DNA of 13,973 nt from an uncultured Oscillospiraceae bacterium (GTDB lineage Bacteria > Bacillota > Clostridia > Oscillospirales > Ruminococcaceae), in NCBI GenBank assembly GCA_900547385.1, contig URGQ01000038.1, positions 1 to 13,973 of the forward strand. The letters run 5' to 3'. Every line of letters begins with the position of its first letter. The first letter of the stretch is position 1. This document shows, one piece after another, positions 13,000 to 13,973 of the stretch. Position numbers and translations under genes: made by a program. Below the pieces are notes generated by a model. The model saw only the letters and a program-made list of their open reading frames with translations, searched no databases and had not been told where the DNA came from.

Positions 13000-13908
13000 T
13001 TATTTTGCGGTGGTGATGGTGAGATTTTCGCCATCACTGGTGACGGTAACGGTGCCTTGCAGGTCGGTGCGGTAGAGAGCGGCACCCTGTTCTTTGAGGC
13101 GGGTGAGGACGCCGGTATTGGGCAGGTTGTAGCTGTTATCCTCCCCTACCGAGAGGATGGCATAGCGTGGAGCAACGGCTTTGAGGAAATTTTCCGAGCT
13201 GGAAGTGGCGCTGCCATGGTGCCCCACCACCAGCACATCGGCAGCCAGTTCGGTCTTTGCGGCTAATATGGTTTCTTCCACTTCTGCTTCGGCATCCCCC
13301 ATGAGGAGGAAGGCGGCATTGCCGTAGGTGACACGCAGCACCAATGAATAGTTATTGAGGTTTTCCCAGGTGGCACCCCGAGCGGGGCTGAGGACGGTGA
13401 CGGCGGCATCGCCGAGAGGGAGGGTATCACCCGCAAAAAGATAGGCGGCGGGAATAGCCTGCTCCGAGAGGGTACTTAGCAGCTTTTCGTAGGACTGGGC
13501 GGTGGGGAGCTGGCTTTCCGGGACGGCGGCGGTATAAAAGGCGGCGGCCGGCAGCTTTTCCAGCACGGTGCGCATACCGCCATAGTGGTCACTGTGGGGA
13601 TGGGTAACGATGGTGGCGGAAAGCGATTTTACCCCGGCGCGGGAAAGGGCGGCCAGCACCCTGCCGCCTGCGGCATACTCTCCGGCATCGACCAGGATGG
13701 CGTCCTCGCCGCAGGTAAGCAGCAGGCTTTGCGCCTGGCCGACATCAATGACCCGGAGGGTCAGCCCTGCGGCGGGCGGGTTGGGGGCAGGGGCTTTCTC
13801 CCACGGGGAAAGCTCCTGCCAAAGGAGGAAGGCGGCCAGGGCCAGCAGCAGGAAAAAGGCGCACCAGAGCCGTTTGCGCTCTCGGCGGGTGGTGTACTGA
13901 CGAGGCAT
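13000..13908 (-). CDS. Membrane-anchored ComEC-like metallo-beta-lactamase-fold hydrolase
   Basis: A 302-residue protein with an Arg/Lys-rich N-terminus and a hydrophobic segment (about 13-31) acting as signal anchor, then a metallo-beta-lactamase domain resembling the C-terminal region of the competence protein ComEC. Motifs: LRVIDVGQAQS (51-61, usually DVGQGDS), HPHSDH (103-108), MGDAE (203-207) and GHHGS (229-233). Such proteins are proposed extracellular nucleases or phosphodiesterases. The usual C-terminal N-x-Y-x-H-P motif reads NSYNLP (258-263), so the His is replaced by Leu. AAAGGAGGA precedes the start. It is the first visible gene of a minus-strand set with DUF3006, LOG and XRE genes. 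It is not a full ComEC, since the multi-span channel is absent. Confidence 0.88.
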   Translation of the reverse strand: MPRQYTTRRERKRLWCAFFLLLALAAFLLWQELSPWEKAPAPNPPAAGLTLRVIDVGQAQSLLLTCGEDAILVDAGEYAAGGRVLAALSRAGVKSLSATIVTHPHSDHYGGMRTVLEKLPAAAFYTAAVPESQLPTAQSYEKLLSTLSEQAIPAAYLFAGDTLPLGDAAVTVLSPARGATWENLNNYSLVLRVTYGNAAFLLMGDAEAEVEETILAAKTELAADVLVVGHHGSATSSSENFLKAVAPRYAILSVGEDNSYNLPNTGVLTRLKEQGAALYRTDLQGTVTVTSDGENLTITTAK

Positions 13909-13957
13909 GGGTGGTTCCTCCTTTCGGGATTTTGCAAGGTTTAGGGGGAGGCGGCGG

Positions 13958-13973
13958 GGCCGCAGGCCAAACC
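13958..13973. repeat. Triloop hairpin array, copy C, cut by the window end
   Basis: GGCC-gca-GGCC (13958-13968) followed by AAACC at the last five bases matches the reverse complement of array A (1437 down to 1422) base for base, so a further array begins upstream of the MBL gene, in the opposite orientation to copies A and B. Confidence 0.7.

Noticed and set aside
12585..13085. Extended 166-residue form of the DUF3006 protein
   Set aside because: The added 90 residues translate the structured repeat and the end of the MBL gene in another frame; a strong ribosome binding site supports the shorter start.

Overview
The window looks like a chromosomal segment from a GC-rich member of the Clostridia, most likely Oscillospiraceae/Ruminococcaceae (Faecalibacterium/Gemmiger/Subdoligranulum-like). 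The basis is the Firmicutes gene set yqfC-yqfD, phoH, ybeY, era, yqzL, recO and mutS2, strong AGGAGG-type ribosome binding sites, GC-rich coding sequence, and intergenic gaps filled with GC-rich hairpin arrays. The family-level assignment is inference. No rRNA, tRNA, CRISPR array, transposase or phage gene was seen.

Layout. (1) 83-1741, minus strand: sporulation genes yqfC then yqfD, separated by a hairpin array. (2) 1742-2276: a 535-bp divergent intergenic region with a nested inverted-repeat element (1909-2149, containing a perfect 26-bp hairpin), then a 13-bp palindrome and an extended -10 promoter for phoH. (3) 2277-5991, plus strand: phoH-ybeY-era packed tightly, a 418-bp GC-rich gap with a promoter-like element and a second hairpin array, then a small GTG-start yqzL-like gene overlapping recO. 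(4) 6165-10185, plus strand: C_GCAxxG_C_C protein, MnmM-type tRNA methyltransferase, Nudix hydrolase and mutS2, mostly coupled by ATGA overlaps, with a third array before the Nudix gene. (5) 10398-11316, plus strand: a small CmpB/DUF1113-type membrane protein and cytidine deaminase cdd with its own promoter and a terminator. (6) 11374-13908, minus strand: a likely operon of a secreted ComEC-like metallo-beta-lactamase-fold protein, DUF3006 protein, LOG-family phosphoribohydrolase and an XRE regulator with membrane helices. The final bases begin a fourth hairpin array.

How the genes work together. phoH, ybeY, era, yqzL and recO are the conserved Gram-positive block for RNA metabolism, ribosome maturation and recombinational repair. 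Compared with the Bacillus order (yqfC-yqfD-phoH-yqfF-ybeY-dgkA-cdd-era-yqzL-recO), yqfC-yqfD is inverted, yqfF and dgkA are missing from between the flanking genes, and cdd lies about 6 kb downstream. mnmM, the Nudix gene and mutS2 form a second housekeeping unit.

The most interesting content is non-coding. Three distinct structured repeat types fill the gaps. The first is a chain of perfect hairpins in which the loop is always GNA, or its complement TNC, closed by C-G. The second is a ~120-130-bp nested-stem element in two copies whose differences preserve base pairing. The third is the nested inverted repeat upstream of phoH.
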